From NCBI RefSeq assembly GCF_003672135.1, contig NC_039513.1:14287591-14351590 (forward strand): a stretch of DNA of 64,000 nucleotides, given 5' to 3'. Every line of letters begins with the position of its first letter. Position 1 is the stretch's first letter. The position numbers and the translations under genes were made by a program. Under the pieces are notes generated by a model that saw only the letters and a list, made by a program, of their open reading frames with translations, was not told where the DNA came from and searched no databases. Origin of the DNA: Ooceraea biroi. Taxonomy: Eukaryota > Arthropoda > Insecta > Hymenoptera > Formicidae. This document shows positions 1 through 13,324 of the stretch, piece by piece.

Positions 1-2797
1 AATTGCCTAATTGATGATTCCAATAGCTTCTCTTGGCCATTCCCTTATTTTCATTTTATTGGTCAGATTATTACTCAATTAATTTGATTGTAAACATAAT
101 TATGTAGTATATTTAATGTTGAATACAATATAATGAAGAACGAAATATTAAAATTAAGACATTATCAAAGATTTATTTTTGACCTATATTTTCAACGTTC
201 CAACATTATTTTTGATAATATATTATATTACAACAACAATAATAACGTGAATGTATTTAAAAGTGATATGTTTTAATCGTATTTATTATTTTTATTTATG
301 CACAGCATTTAACTTGTAGCAAGAAATTAATGATTATTGAGATGACCACTGATTATGGTATATCTATTTATTTAAAGGATCAAATAAATAAGAATTCGGT
401 AATTAGTGAAACAGTTTCTTTAATGTGTATAAACGTGTCACTTGCCGTTTACGCAGCAGAAGAAAGCGCCAGTCTCAGATAGAAAAAATATGCGTGTGCA
501 CAACATTTCCGAGAAGAGAGTTAATTAACGTGCGCACACGCGTAACAGTGCCTTTAATGAGAATACTAAGCGGGAATACTGAGAACTCGTGCCGCGCAGC
601 GTTGTGCACTTATTTTATAAAATCAACAGAAGGAAGATATCGCATTTCAATTACGCGCTTAGCAAAGTATCGCTTGCTAATAATGTATCTCCTTAGCGAA
701 TTCATTAGGTATTATGATTTATTCAAATGTCTTGAACATTCCCGTATCAGCTCCCACGTTGCTAAGACATTTTCGTAAGAGTACTGAGTCTTCTGTTTCG
801 GCTTGAGAGCTTTGCATTCCTCATTTTTTCTTTTATAACAGATATTTTAACAGGAACGTCGAGCTCACGATAATGTATAGGATTCTGCAATTCAAAATCT
901 GCAGAATTTACTTTATGTATCTTGTAATTATTCATTACTAATCTATCTTATATTACTAAATACAAACGAATTTAAATGATTTTCTCTATTATAATAAGAG
1001 AGGCTTGTCTCGCAGTCTTTGGCAATCTCGATTGGAGTCTTTTTACGTTTCATATCTGATATTTGTTTAGCTAAAATATTAGCAGGAAAGCATTGGTCTT
1101 AATATTTTGCGCTGAATGAGACCGAGAGTGAAACATGTATCTCCCACCGATAATGATGCGCGCGTGCATGAACAAGATGCATAAATATTCCACCTTTGAG
1201 AAACATTGCGCGCTGGAAAATCGCGGATAAAACCAGTTTCATCCTCCCATGGTGGAACTCTAACCGTTGATACATCTAACAAAGTGCGCCACAAAAGATA
1301 TTGCTCAGTTAATCCCAAAATTATTCTCTACGATCGTGATAGCACGTTATACTTGAAATGATAAATACGAGTCGCGTTACGTCATGCTTCGCAGGTTTTA
1401 TTAGAAAGTCATTTTGCTTTATTGTAAACAAACTATATTTACCAACTACTTACGCCATAAACGTTATGTCTTTATATATTTAGTTAATTCTATTATCATC
1501 TAATCTCCAAAGTTATTTTCGAATCACCGTATATAAGATCGTAAAAAAATGCTTGATGGTGGAGAGTAAGAGAAAGCGATTACTTTGGAGCAGAGCCTGA
1601 CTCGACGAATCCCTCCACACTGATTGGCGGGCCCGGGAACCGATGGCCAATCGAATCAGACTCTGAGCCTGCTCTTCCTTGTCTTATGCTGACTCGGACA
1701 AATTATGCAGCTCTTCTGAGTAAAATTTCCGATAGCTGTTGAACTCGGAGAGACCCGATCAAGCTGGAAGGAGTAAATTCATATTATATACGTATCAGTT
1801 ATAAGATCAGTTAGCACAATCTCATCGCGTTGTAATATGCATGTGAAATTGTATTATTTATTCAAAGATATTTATCTTATTAAATAAAGATTTTATAAAA
1901 CATTTATTGAAGGCAATTCAAAAAATTTATTGAAAATTTCATTAAAGATATGCATCTTTATTTTTCCTTACTTGGATCGTTTTTTGTCCTTCTGGGATTA
2001 TAATTAAAGAAATTAGACGATTTAATGTTTTATAAAAGAATAGTTAAATAACTGATGCCTATATGAGCGAAATCCATTTTATATAACTGCATAATTGCAT
2101 CGTGTGATTCATCACTTGACACTGTTTCAAACTAATACAATGCTACCCATTGCCTTAGGAATTATAATTTATCTCTGAAAGAGGTTGTTCCATCCCTTCC
2201 CCAAATTCTTCGGAGCAGAGCGCATTCCTTAATGAACTCCTCAGTCCTGCTATCGTCCTGGTAGGTAAAAGGTGCCTTTTTAAGCATGTTCCGCGATCCT
2301 CTGTAGTAGAAGTCCAGTATTAATCTATTAGATGTTAGTTGCCGCTCGGATCAGCTGTAAGGATGTTTATAATATTCCAGTGCTGTCAGAATTTTCTTCA
2401 TAAAATCGTGGAAACATTTTAAAAGAAAGTGTCTTAAATTAATAAACGTTATATACTTGTAACAATAATATTGTAGAAATTCGAATTTAGAGTTAGTGTA
2501 CTCAACAGTGACGGGTGACTGACAAGTTGTTTCATCCATACGTAAGAGAATTTCTCAGTGCTAAGATTTACACAATATCGAAATCTCCCTTATACGTATG
2601 CATGCGATGTAAACCCTTTTTTCAACCTATCAAGTGTACAGAGAGTATACTCTCTAAAGATCTGAAATCTAAGGAAAATTTCCTATTTTTCTGAAATCAT
2701 CCTTTTAAAAGAGATAAAACAGTGTGATTTTTCTAAAACACCGTTCCAATGACGCTATAAAGATTTTTTCAAGATATTCTTTTCTGTATGCTTTTAG
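1..2797. other. Intergenic / upstream region of dpp
   Basis: I see no coding exon here. It is AT-rich with a few GC-richer islands, around 430-620, 1130-1290 and 1560-1760. The open frames inside them (for example 425-778) show no family resemblance, no splice context and no codon pattern unlike the surroundings. A pyrimidine-rich tract ending in an AG at 2796-2797 looks like a 3' splice site. The first coding exon of dpp is therefore probably preceded by an upstream non-coding exon somewhere in this stretch, and the island at 1560-1760 is a candidate position. Confidence 0.5.
1623..1651. promoter_or_regulatory. Facing CCAAT boxes in a GC-rich island upstream of dpp
   Basis: An ATTGG at 1623-1627 and a CCAAT at 1647-1651 face each other across a GC-rich centre containing GGGCCCGGG. 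The flanks extend the symmetry (GATTGGC against GCCAATC). Paired CCAAT boxes are common NF-Y sites near transcription starts. That this is a dpp promoter, rather than that of some other transcript, is inferred only from its position 1.2 kb upstream of the first coding exon. Confidence 0.3.
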
Positions 2798-2828
2798 GGA
2801 GGTAACGTCAGTGAATGACGACGTCACG

Positions 2829-5800
2829 ATGCGTATGTTGCCGCTGCTGAAATTAGTGCTCGTGGCAGCAGTCGCGCTGCTGATAAGTATGAATGCTAAT
2901 GCAGAGGCGCACCTACGCATCGACTCGGACACGGACAAGTCCTCGTCGTCGTCGTCGTCCTTGTCGTCACCACTGCTTCACTTCAGAACGAACGATCGCG
3001 AACAAGTGATCGTTGGAATGGAAGCCAGCCTACTCTCTCTCCTAGGCTTCACGAAGAGACCTAAACCGCAGGGCTCAGCTCACGTTCCAGAATCCCTTAG
3101 GAAGCTTTATGACCGTCAGAACAGCATCGACAGCGCAGACATCGCGAAACGGGGCATTCACGCGCGATCAGCCAACACCGTTCGCTCGTTTCCGCATGTC
3201 GGTGAGTAAATTTGTGGAGCAGATTTTCTGTAATAGTAGATTTCTGATAGTATTCTGATTCAAACCGGCAATAAAACAAACCCGCGGAAAAAGAAAATGA
3301 GGAAGAAAAGTTCATTCATACACGTGTAATCGGGAAAGATTTGAGATTTGTAGTTGATTCATCTGTCGTAGTTTTGTCGTTGATATTAAAAACACTAATA
3401 TGAATAATATTAATCGCATGCGATTTTTCATTTAATGAATGCATAGAAGAAATTGCGAGGTAATGTTGTACATTGCGATCGCGCGCAACTCGTCTGTGAA
3501 AAAAAAGCGATAGGTATTTGAACGATTTCATGGTCCTCCAACCGACAAAGGACTTTTCAACTACGGTGATGGTCGACAATGCGCCGTGAAACCTGCTGTC
3601 GAATGTCCCCCGGGATTGTTCAACCAAAAAAAAAAACAAAGAGGGAAATTAGCTCCTTACACGCTCTTCCTGCGAGGGTATTATCGCCCGATGATGAGAT
3701 TGCCTTGGAATGTTCGAAGGATCGTCGGTAGGTCTTTCGCTCTGAGGAGGTCCAGCTTCCGTTCCAGTGATTCATATCCGGATATTAGCTTGGGCGGGCC
3801 GGCATTCCAACCGATTGTTCCACGAGCTCGAGTGTCGCAGCACTGGATAAGCATCCCTATTCCAGACAATTCTGAAAGCAAGTGCTTTTGAATGGCAAAG
3901 GCATATCTCGCAGGAGTGAAATAACATCGGAGAAAGTGGCGAAAGCAATTAAGAATGGGATGTGTAATGGAACGGACAAAAGGGTACCGCCGCCTAAGGA
4001 AATTGATGCGTTTTGATGAAAACACTATTTTGATCAACGTGCGTTTACTCGATAATCACTTTAATTGTGATAAATTGTTACAAATTTAAAATATGAGAAA
4101 TTAATTTTATGCCAATATATTATTTTCATTTTAGTCTATCGCGTTTATTGCACCAGCTATAAAGAACAGACTGTACTTGAGAGGGAGCTTTTGCTATAAT
4201 CAGAGATTGATTCCATGCTTTCATGTAACGAGAAATACTTGCCGACAAACGTCCCGAGATCCAATCTCTTCTTTGGCCGTGATACATGAACTCATTTGCA
4301 AATTAAAACATTTTCAAACAGTAAATAGGCCATCGGGCGTGAAAAGCTCCTGGAGCTTCTGAAGAGAAAAAGAGATTCTTCTCCGTAGAGATATAATCAC
4401 AAGTTGGAATAATCTTCTCGTGATTATTGTTTCTTTTCCAACATTAACGTAAATTGAAGCAGTTACGTTGCGGTTGATACTTTCACTAAGAACCTGATTA
4501 TCTTCAATTCCGAGTTTAAAGTTTGATTTATCGTTTATCTATCAATATACGCAGAGACAATAAAATACGTATTGTCAACATGTATAAAATCTCTAGAGAA
4601 AAATTTCTTAATTCGATTGTATAAAACAATGATTAATTTGGAGATTTAGCTTAAATTCTCCGATATCTTATTACTTGCCTCTAGAGAAATTGCTAGATTC
4701 TTCGTTGACGTATGTAGCGTGCTCAACTGATGCACGCGAGTGAGTGTGTGTACGAGCCGAACTACGTCGCTTACGAAATTTACATACGTGTTACAACTGC
4801 GCTTATGATTGCATCCACTGTTTTCGAGTCGTTCAAGGAATAACTGCGTCACACACTTAACGTTGTTAGCTATTTTCGTAGAAGCGTAACTTAAATTATA
4901 CGTGCAGTTTGCGCATCGTAAAATTTATCGCGTACGTGCGTGCGTGTAAATTCGTGTGTATTCCGATGGCGTTCTTTATTAATATAAATGTCGTAAGATA
5001 ATAAACATGTCTGTGATAAATTCGCAGCGGCACGACGAACAGGAAATTTTAGAGGATCGTCTCCTCTGAATCTCTAAGCAGTCTTTCTGCGAAAGCAATG
5101 ATTTATTTTTAATTTGATTGCGACCTAATGAGATACATGCTTAAGTTTAACAGTTTTTTCAACATTTCTATGAACGTTTTCTCAATTTAAATGAAAAGTA
5201 AAATTGAAACAGAAGACGTGCAATTAAATTGAATATTTTGTTTTCACCTGTAACCGTGTTGTTCGTTTGCAGAGAGCGAGCTGGATCGCAAGTTTCGCTC
5301 CCCGAACCGCTTTCGGCTGTCCTTCGATCTGAGCGGGATACCATGTGGCGAGACGCTGCAAGCAGCGGAGCTGATCCTGACGCGTGTCGCCGTACCGGAG
5401 AGCGCGGCGGACGGGCCTAAGCGCGGCCGGATATTGGTCTACGACATAATGCGGCCCGGCAAGAAGGGTTGCAGCCAACCGATACTGCGGTTGATCGACA
5501 GCAAGGTGATCAACGCAACGAAGAACGCGAGCATCAGCCTGGACGTGCATCCGGCCGTAGTTAGATGGCTGCAGAACCACCGCGACAATCACGGCCTCCT
5601 GATCCACGTGACCGGCGCGCTCGCCCGCGCGCGGGAACACGTGCGGCTTAGGCGAGCCGCTGACGAGCACAAGGACGCGTGGGTGGTCAGCCGGCCGATG
5701 CTCTTCACGTACATGGACGACGGCCGCTACAAAATGGCGTCGGCGAATCAGATAATGGACCGGCGGGCCAGGCGGGCCGCCCTGCGGAAAAATCGGCGGA

Positions 5801-6126
5801 AGGACGGGCGCGAGAATTGCCGGCGACATCCGCTCTACGTGGACTTTGCGGACGTCGGCTGGAACGATTGGATCGTCGCACCGCCCGGATACGACGCCTT
5901 CTACTGCCACGGTGATTGCCCGTTTCCTCTGGCGGACCATCTCAACTCGACGAATCACGCGATCGTGCAGACACTCGTTTACTCGACTAAACCGAGCATG
6001 GTGCCGAAAGCGTGTTGCGTGCCGACCGCGCTTAGTTCGATATCGATGTTGTATTTGGATGAAGAGAACAAGGTTGTTCTGAAAAATTACCAAGACATGG
6101 CAGTTCTCGGATGCGGTTGCCGCTGA
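2829..6126 (+). CDS. dpp: Decapentaplegic, BMP2/4-type TGF-beta ligand
   Basis: Secreted BMP morphogen precursor. There are two coding exons, 2829-3201 and 5273-6126, joined in phase across an intron of about 2.1 kb with GTGAGT and CAG ends. This gives 408 residues. I chose the ATG at 2829 because it is followed directly by a good signal peptide (about residues 1-26, ending ANAEA). An upstream 3' splice site at 2797 suggests a 5' UTR exon. A propeptide follows, then basic processing motifs (RRARR and RKNRRK). The mature TGF-beta domain at residues 307-408 has all seven knot cysteines: ENC, FYC, GDC, the CC pair and the terminal GCGCR. N-linked sites are visible in the propeptide (NAT, NAS) and the domain (NST). 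The mature domain matches the BMP2/4/Dpp subgroup. Exon 2 is far more GC-rich than its surroundings, as is common for conserved coding DNA here. The next gene, FEM1B, is tail-to-tail with it. Confidence 0.96.
3202..5272 (+). other. Single coding-region intron of dpp
   Basis: Intron of about 2.1 kb between the signal-peptide/propeptide exon and the main dpp exon. Open frames on both strands around 3586-4037 show no recognisable domain. I see no transposon ends or strong repeats. In flies, dpp introns carry developmental enhancers, so this is a reasonable place for one, but nothing in the sequence proves it. Confidence 0.6.
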
Positions 6127-6290
6127 GTTGCGGTCTCTTCCTCTTAATTCACAGTACGCGAGAATGATTCGTATTTCGTATTCGAATCGACGCGACGACA
6201 CGATGAGAAGAGAGGAAGACTAACGAGAGGACTGACTCGCGTTTCGTACATGCATGTCTCGTTAATCTCTATTATTCCGTGGATATAAAT

Positions 6291-6310
6291 GAGAGAGAGA
6301 GAGAGAGAGA
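6291..6310. repeat. (GA)n microsatellite
   Basis: Ten perfect GA dinucleotides, about 165 bp downstream of the dpp stop and likely within its 3' UTR. Simple-sequence repeat; no further function is claimed. Confidence 0.9.
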
Positions 6311-8638
6311 TATGCTCAACACAGGCAAAGTATAAATCGTTTATATTTCAAAGAAGAATGAGATCTCGAAAGTAGAGTGCGTAATATGAATGTCGAAATT
6401 ATTTCTAGACACACGACGAACAATGCTAAAGATAAATGATAGAAATAAATGCAGGTGGTATATATTGCTATTTTTAGTGGCAGCATAAGACAAAGATTTT
6501 CAACGCTTTCACAAATACGCGATATTAAATATTTTCAAATCTTTCTTTCTTAAAAGATCCAACTGTTTGAAACTCATCGGTGATTTGCCTCAACTCGACA
6601 GAGAAACGAAAGACTTTTAATAGATCCCATTAGATCAGCTCTACGTAGATGTCTAAATAGCCTTGACTTCGATCGTACACGTAGCGATCGACACGCAGCT
6701 TTTGATCACGCAGCAATGGCAACTCGAAATGTAATTAACGTGATTGCCTGATTGGAATGTAGAAATAGAAAAAAGGAATAAAGAAACAGATGATGCAGCT
6801 GCTTTTTCTAATCATCATGAAACACAGCTCGAGGTATCGGTAGAGCCAAGTGACGCGGTAATTATTACAATGGCTTGACCGGTCGGTCAAGTTTATTGAG
6901 AACGCGATGCGTGATAAGAATAGCTACTCGGCCTGTAAACCAGCCCAATTAAGAAGATGACAGTAGGGAGTAACTTTTATCCGCGAAAAGGTGATGGAAT
7001 AGAATTTTGCTGTTTAACATCCGCGCAATCTTTGTCAAATATTCAAATCTCTGTAGCGTGAAAGATATAACTATTAGTAAGGACCGTCTATGAATATTTT
7101 TTTGTGTGAATCGTTTTCACGTTTTCGTAAATGAAAAAAGATGTTGATAAATTTTAATAAAATTTTATCTTTTAACACCTCTCGGCGCTCGTTTCCACGA
7201 AATATTTGTAGTATTTGTAGTATTCGTACTTGGACTTGATTTGCTTTTAACTTGGAACACTGGATAATGCCTCTATTATTCAGCGAAGAATTCAACTCCA
7301 TTCGTGACTTGAACGTACAGATTCTCAAGATGCGATAAAACGATCGATTGATCTTACTGTCTAATAAAATGTTGAAATTGTATAAAATAATGAAAAATAT
7401 GGATATATAATGAAAAAATAATAAATGAAAATTAATTTAACGCTGTTTGTACGTGAATATACGACTTTTCACGTATTCGCGTATCCTCGTGACTGCACTT
7501 TGGAAATTTCACGATCGAGCTTCCCGAGACTGAAATAAACGGCGGCTTTTAAATAATATTTAAAAGGCGCGGTAAAGCCGCAAAGACAATGCGGATTTAC
7601 TTAAAGTTCGGCAAAGATTGTGCGATGAATCGTAATCACCGTGATCGTATGATCATTGCGAGAGATGATCGCTTCGGCAAGCAAACAACAATGTGTTACG
7701 CTATGTTGGAAATACACTGTCAATTATGACTAATAGTAATCATTTATGATAGAAAGAGTGATATAAAAAGAAAGAAATCGTTTTTACTGTGAAAGATGGA
7801 TCAAAACAACAAGGACATTGACCGTTTTGTAGAGCGGAAATAATGTTGGCCGTGTAAAGGTATCGAATAGATATCTCTCTACAATCATGGAAACATGAAA
7901 ATCGCATTTTTACAATATCGCCGTGATGTTTGAAACGAGTGAAATATGAAATGACAGAAAGAGCAGGACAGAGAGCAAATTAGGTAGATAAATCGATGTA
8001 TCCGGTTATGACATACTCGCACGGAGCGACGAAGTATACATTCTCATTCTCCACTCTGAACGAGCGAATGAATATATGTCTACTACGTAAATCCTGCCGT
8101 CACGAATAAATTGTACCTGCCTAAAGATTACTATTTATTTCTCTTTTTCTTTGCCAAAAAAATTTCGAGCACAGATGTATATGTTGTACAGAAGTGTTAT
8201 CGAATATAAGCGAGCGCTGTGTTGTAAAGTGTGTAAGATAAATAAAATAAATAATTTTTTAAACATTGTAAATAATATGTTGTAAAGTGTCCCGTGTGTA
8301 TGTATATTCTTATATGTTTTATCATTAATTTTCTAATTTTCCGTGGTTGTATACAGATTGCGCATGTGTAAATATTAAATAAATTCAATATGTATGTGTG
8401 GCAATTATACGAGTACGTATCTCATACCTCGTACCTTTCCATCGGCATGGATCTTTCAAATATAATTTAAAATATATATATATCATTTACTCTATCTTAT
8501 TATAGAGACAATGCTTGATATAAAACGAGAATTCTCCTCTTCTCAAGATCTCAAGTATTATTGCAAAAGACATTGCAAATTGTCCCTCAATTTACGCGAT
8601 AATTTTATAATTATTCATCTTGACAAATCTTATAAAGC

Positions 8639-8644
8639 TTTATT
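8639..8644 (-). terminator. Candidate FEM1B poly(A) signal
   Basis: TTTATT on the plus strand, which is AATAAA on the minus strand, about 165 nt downstream of the FEM1B stop codon. It is a canonical hexamer at a sensible distance, but the region is AT-rich, so a chance match is possible. Confidence 0.4.
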
Positions 8645-8807
8645 AAATATTTTTTTCTGAAATATCTGTAAAATCTCTATTTTATGTTTATGTTATATTG
8701 TTTACGTTATTATTACGTTCACATACACGTATACATGTACGTTATGCAGAAAATATTAAGTAATATATATTTTGTACAAGAGAAATTTTTGAATTTATCA
8801 AGACTTA

Positions 8808-11800
8808 TCAGCTCTGATTCAGTCCCGGCCCGTGTAGTTCTATGAAACTTTCGAGTGAACGTGGAACATTACCAGAATAGGTCAAATTGTAAACTTTAAT
8901 CGCTTTGGCTGCCATGCACGTCAGAGACAATTTAGTCTGAGTCCGTAATATTATTTTGGCTACACCTACAAAAAATAAAAATTCAGTTCGTGTTAATTTG
9001 CATATTTCGCATAGCAATTCGATAGAAAAAAAAAAAAAGACACCGGTCCGTTTACTCACCCGTGGTAACTGCATCATACGGTGTACGTCCCTTATTATTT
9101 ACGGTATCCATATGTGCACCTGCCTCTATCAGTTCTATTATAATCGAATGTAAAGTTGCGAAATCGCTAAAAAAAGGATTGATCAATTGAAATTTCATTA
9201 AACTATATTTGTGTAGAATTAATTTTCATGTGTAATATAACAACATATACCTAATCGCTTTACTGTAACCGACAATAATATGAAGCGGGGTATTTCTTTT
9301 ATTATCCATCGCGTTCACATCGGCGCCACAACGAATCAACAGCCTCGTCGTAGCTGCGCATGGAAACCTGCAAACCGAACGTATAATTTGCTCAACAATC
9401 CTGACATGCCGATATTAATGTTACTATCAATATTACTTGAGTATCGCGCATTTGCGACGTACTTGCACACGTCGTTAGTGTGAAAGTCGTCGACGGGAGT
9501 TTCGGCGTTCACTGCGAGATGCAACAGGGTTTGTCCGTCTTTCAAGCACACTCGTAACGCGCATAATTTATGCACCAGATGATGCGCTTGCGTCAAATCT
9601 GACTCGTCGCATCTGCTCCCGTTGAGCGTCATGAGTTTTGTCAAAATCGTCAGGATATACAGAGTCGTTGTAATATTCGATTCCATTTCTTCCTATGCAG
9701 ACATTAATTTCAAATATATATATTCACTTTTTGTTAATATTTTCAGACATTATATTATTTAATAATGTCCGTAATCGTATTAGAAGGTTTATAACTTGTA
9801 ATCGATTGAACTTACGGCATATTGATCAGTATCGTCCTTAGGATCTGGATTTTGGATTTTCGCTTTGTTCCTATCTAGTTCTATCACACTTGCTTCTAGC
9901 ACGTTCAATACTTGAGAAAGATCCAGGTCAACGCCTACGTGTATCATTTGCGAAAAGACTTGAGCGAAACGAAGCAGATCCGTTACAATAGATATGTTAT
10001 TAAGCTGTCTTAGTTTTAACGCGTGTAACCACAAGTCTATGCATCTGTCGAATCTAGCATTATCCGCAAATATCGCACCTCTGAATACTATAGGATGTGG
10101 CAGTTCTGGATTATGGCGACCTAATAAATACAAGGTGTCTGCGTTAAATACATTAAGTAGACATTTTTTATATTTTCCTATTGTTTCTTAAAATATATGA
10201 TTACGTGAATGCAAAATGGAATTTACAACGATTCAACAGAAATATCATCGTGTTACCTAATATTCTTTCGCGAATAGCCAGCGATTCCATGTGTATGGCA
10301 TTGGAGTTATTTTTTATACTTTCTAATCTTTCTAGCGTTTCGCATTCCTTCCAGTTCTCGTATGCCTGCACGGTTGAACCTAGTTGCTTATATACAATAT
10401 TATTAGTATCGCTATATCTAAAACATAAAAAAAGTGATAATGTGAGAATGTTAGGTATAAAGAACAAACTTATTTTACTTATGATACTTATTTTTACCTT
10501 AATTCCATCGCCTGGTGCAGATATTTATATGCCTTAGTTAAGCAATAACTATCTTTATCATTAGCGTATGATGCCCCAAGTAATTCATAAGCCTCTATTA
10601 TCTCCTCCTTTGTTACTTCTTGCCTTTGTACTAAGCATTCCACAACCTCCGCCCGTGTTCGCTCGGCGGCCGTTATTAAAGGTGTCATGCCACTTACGCT
10701 CTTCGTCATCTTTGCTCCATATTTCAACAATTCGCAGACAATAGTACTGTGCCCGCATTCTGCGGCAAAGTGTAACGCCGTCGCTCCGCAATACGCCTTC
10801 TTATTAGGATCCGCTCCTTTGTCCAACAAAAAATTAACCTGAATCAAACACAAAATATCAACACATATCAAGAGACAATTGTTAAACTAGAATTTCTTAT
10901 AAAATAATAGTAACAGTTTTTTTTCATACGGCATTTAGGTTTAATTATTAATTCGTCAAATATCGAATTTTCTGACATTACTTTTGCTTTTGTACTTTAG
11001 TTAGTCCTTGGATGAAATTTTTACATATTACATATCGTGTAATAAGATTTCAATATCCTTACAATATCCAGATGTCCTTTGTATGATGCTATCATGAGAC
11101 AGGTGTTGTTGAACATGTTGGGAATATTTATATCCGCTTGATGATCAGTCAAATATTTAACAATATCTAAACGTCCATTGAAACATGCCGCTCGAAGAGG
11201 GGTAGAATTGGTTTTTGTTGGATGATTAACATTGGCTCCAGCTTTCACAAGAGTTTTCAGGACGCTCAAATGTCCTGCTCCTGCAATCAACATATATTGG
11301 TGATGTGATAGATTTATCATTATCATGACATATTGTCCAGGATGCCGTTGGTAACAATGCCGAAAACAAAAGATGATTATTTTTTGCTTTTATCTTCTTT
11401 CTTATTCAAAATATAATACCTTCTTCCTGAGTCAACAGAAATATTTAAGCTTGGACAGACGGTGTATTATTCTTTCATCGTACCTGCTGCAGCCCAAAGC
11501 GCACTAGCTCCTTCGATGACATATCCATTAAATTTTACTGTTCCCTCCTGCTCTAAATCAGGTTTAAATTTCTCAAGTAACATTCTAACAACCTTATTGT
11601 GTCCATAACGTGCTGCGACTATCAAAGGTGTACATCTTTGGCCATCATCTTCCAGAACTTTCTGCAAGCATACGTATTAAAATATTGTTTCATTTTGTAC
11701 AAGTTGCATCTTGCAAATTCTACAAACAATTATAAATAAAGATAATTCAGCATTAAAGGTAATTATTTATTTAATGATAGAGAATTACATGTACGATAAA

Positions 11801-12908
11801 CGATAATAAGAATTGTAATAGTAATAATAAACAATCAAATAATGTCGAAATAATGTTTAAAAAACTATATATCCTATAAAAGCATATATTATTTATGTTA
11901 TTTATTGTTATAAAATATTATTGTCTCTTGTTAATAATGCCCTAATTTCTTTCTAAATCTGTCACATCTTACACAACTATATGTTCTATCACACATACAT
12001 ACATACATACATATATATATCAAGTATTATGCATCAGAAAGACATATTATTTTTTTTATCATGTTCAAAGTGTTGCTAAAATACTTGTGTTTATTCGATT
12101 GAAATCACTTTACTGAAAAAAATGTATACTAAAGTGTCATCTTTTTCAGCGTATACATACTTGACATATACTAAAACGCATATTTGGAAGTGAACGACAT
12201 CTGTTGGAAAATCCGCATGGACTTTTCGGTCAAGCCAATTATAAGAAACTTATTATAAGAAACAATTATAAGAAACTTTATGAACCTGGACTCTTATCAA
12301 AATAATTAATTCCGACATCAGATATATGTAAATCCTCAAATAACGCGCAGTTTTATGTAATCTAAAATATTTGTAAGAGTAGAATATAGACCGAAATCGA
12401 GTTATAAATACTCTACAGTTCTGGACAAAGAACATTTGTTATAGAACTGGAAATTATGCTATTGCAAACATTAATTTTCTATATATGATTTTTCTTCATA
12501 AGCACAATAATGAAGTTCAATCAATAATTTCGTAATAATGACGATACCATTTGAAACAGCAATCGCGCGTTGCAAAATAATATGATGACAAATATTTAGC
12601 TGTCCAAGTTACCAGTTCTGAGAATTTACATGAGCATTATCGACAAACAACTAGAGGAAATAGGGGTAGAAATCATTGGAAAAACATCAAGCACTTTTCA
12701 TTAAAGGGTCGCGAAGAAAGCAAGCGATGTAACAGATATGATTTACCTGGTTAATCAGATAATCGACATCGGCGTCCGATTTATCGCTGAGTAAGGTATA
12801 AAGAGCGATTGCCATTCCTTCCCGAGCCGAATAATAAATCCGTTTCATCAGCGAGTCTTCTATCACCTCGCATGCGATGTCCATTTTCGTGGGCTCCCAC
12901 GTCTTCAA
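8808..12908 (-). CDS. fem-1B: FEM1B-like ankyrin-repeat substrate receptor
   Basis: FEM1 proteins are substrate receptors of CUL2-type E3 ubiquitin ligases that read C-terminal degrons. There are ten minus-strand exons: 12747-12908, 11484-11661, 11063-11280, 10498-10838, 10257-10417, 9816-10138, 9463-9692, 9251-9367, 9060-9166 and 8808-8965. Together they give 1995 nt in consistent phase, or 664 residues. The N-terminal half has about seven ankyrin repeats (CTPLIVAARYGHNKVVRMLL; TPLRAACFNGRLDIVKYL; ATALHFAAECGH). The middle has the FEM1 helical part with RERIL, HPIVFRG and DLLRFAQVFSQMIH. The C-terminal half has LLHLAVNAETPVDDFHTNDV, two more ankyrin repeats, and a VPRSLESFIELHG ending. This order and wording fit the FEM1B subgroup better than FEM1A/C. 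I start at 12908; an alternative Met lies 8 codons further in. Its head faces CEP290, with a transposon in between. Confidence 0.93.
11662..12746 (-). other. FEM1B intron 1
   Basis: Intron of about 1.1 kb between the first two FEM1B exons. It is AT-rich. It holds a short run of ACAT repeats near 11997-12012 and a small imperfect triplication of a TTATAAGAAAC motif near 12238-12278. There are no coding signals. Confidence 0.6.
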
Positions 12909-13324
12909 CGAATCTTAATTCTTCAACAATTAACTGAAATCTTTCAGAGTCGCTGTGGTAACCTCAAAACTCATGTTCGTCACTCGTCAGTATGTGCGGA
13001 GAGTACATCGCACGCCGCCACGCTCTATTTTAAGAGCGTTTTGCGCGCGAAATATATCAATTCCGCTGTAAAAATAACCGCGACAAAGCGTTTTTGCGTG
13101 GCTTTGTTGTTCCAACATCAATGTCAAAATATAGCAAATGAACGTGGATTCTACGAAAAACCACGAGAACCTAATTCGCAATTGCGTATCGCTTGCACGA
13201 ACGCAGTCGTTTGTCATGTGATTCATTCATCGCAATACGCCAAAAATTTCGCTCTTGTTTACTTATATTTATAATGAATTTATTTCTCTCTCTCTCCTCT
13301 CTCTCTCTCGGTATATAAGGGGTA

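Larger units (their letters stand above)
6127..8807. other. dpp 3' UTR and tail-to-tail spacer to FEM1B
   Basis: No coding exon is visible between the dpp stop and the FEM1B stop. Plus-strand AATAAA-like signals occur near 6775 and 8379, so the dpp 3' UTR could be from 0.7 to 2.2 kb long. A minus-strand AATAAA at 8639-8644 would serve FEM1B. The stretch is AT-rich, with a GA microsatellite at 6291-6310. Confidence 0.55.

Noticed and set aside
425..778. 117-codon plus-strand open frame
   Set aside because: No domain, no splice signals that extend it, no codon pattern; lies in spacer upstream of dpp.
3586..4037. Overlapping open frames on both strands in the dpp intron
   Set aside because: Both strands open over the same GC-richer stretch, which is typical of chance; no recognisable protein features.
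5224..6201. 325-codon minus-strand frame opposite dpp exon 2
   Set aside because: A shadow of the GC-rich dpp coding exon; the plus strand encodes the clear TGF-beta domain.
12200..12240. Similarity to 59615-59650 (a shared GTTGGAAAATCC followed by CGGTCAA)
   Set aside because: Could be mariner-type remnants, but the match is too short and I cannot define ends.
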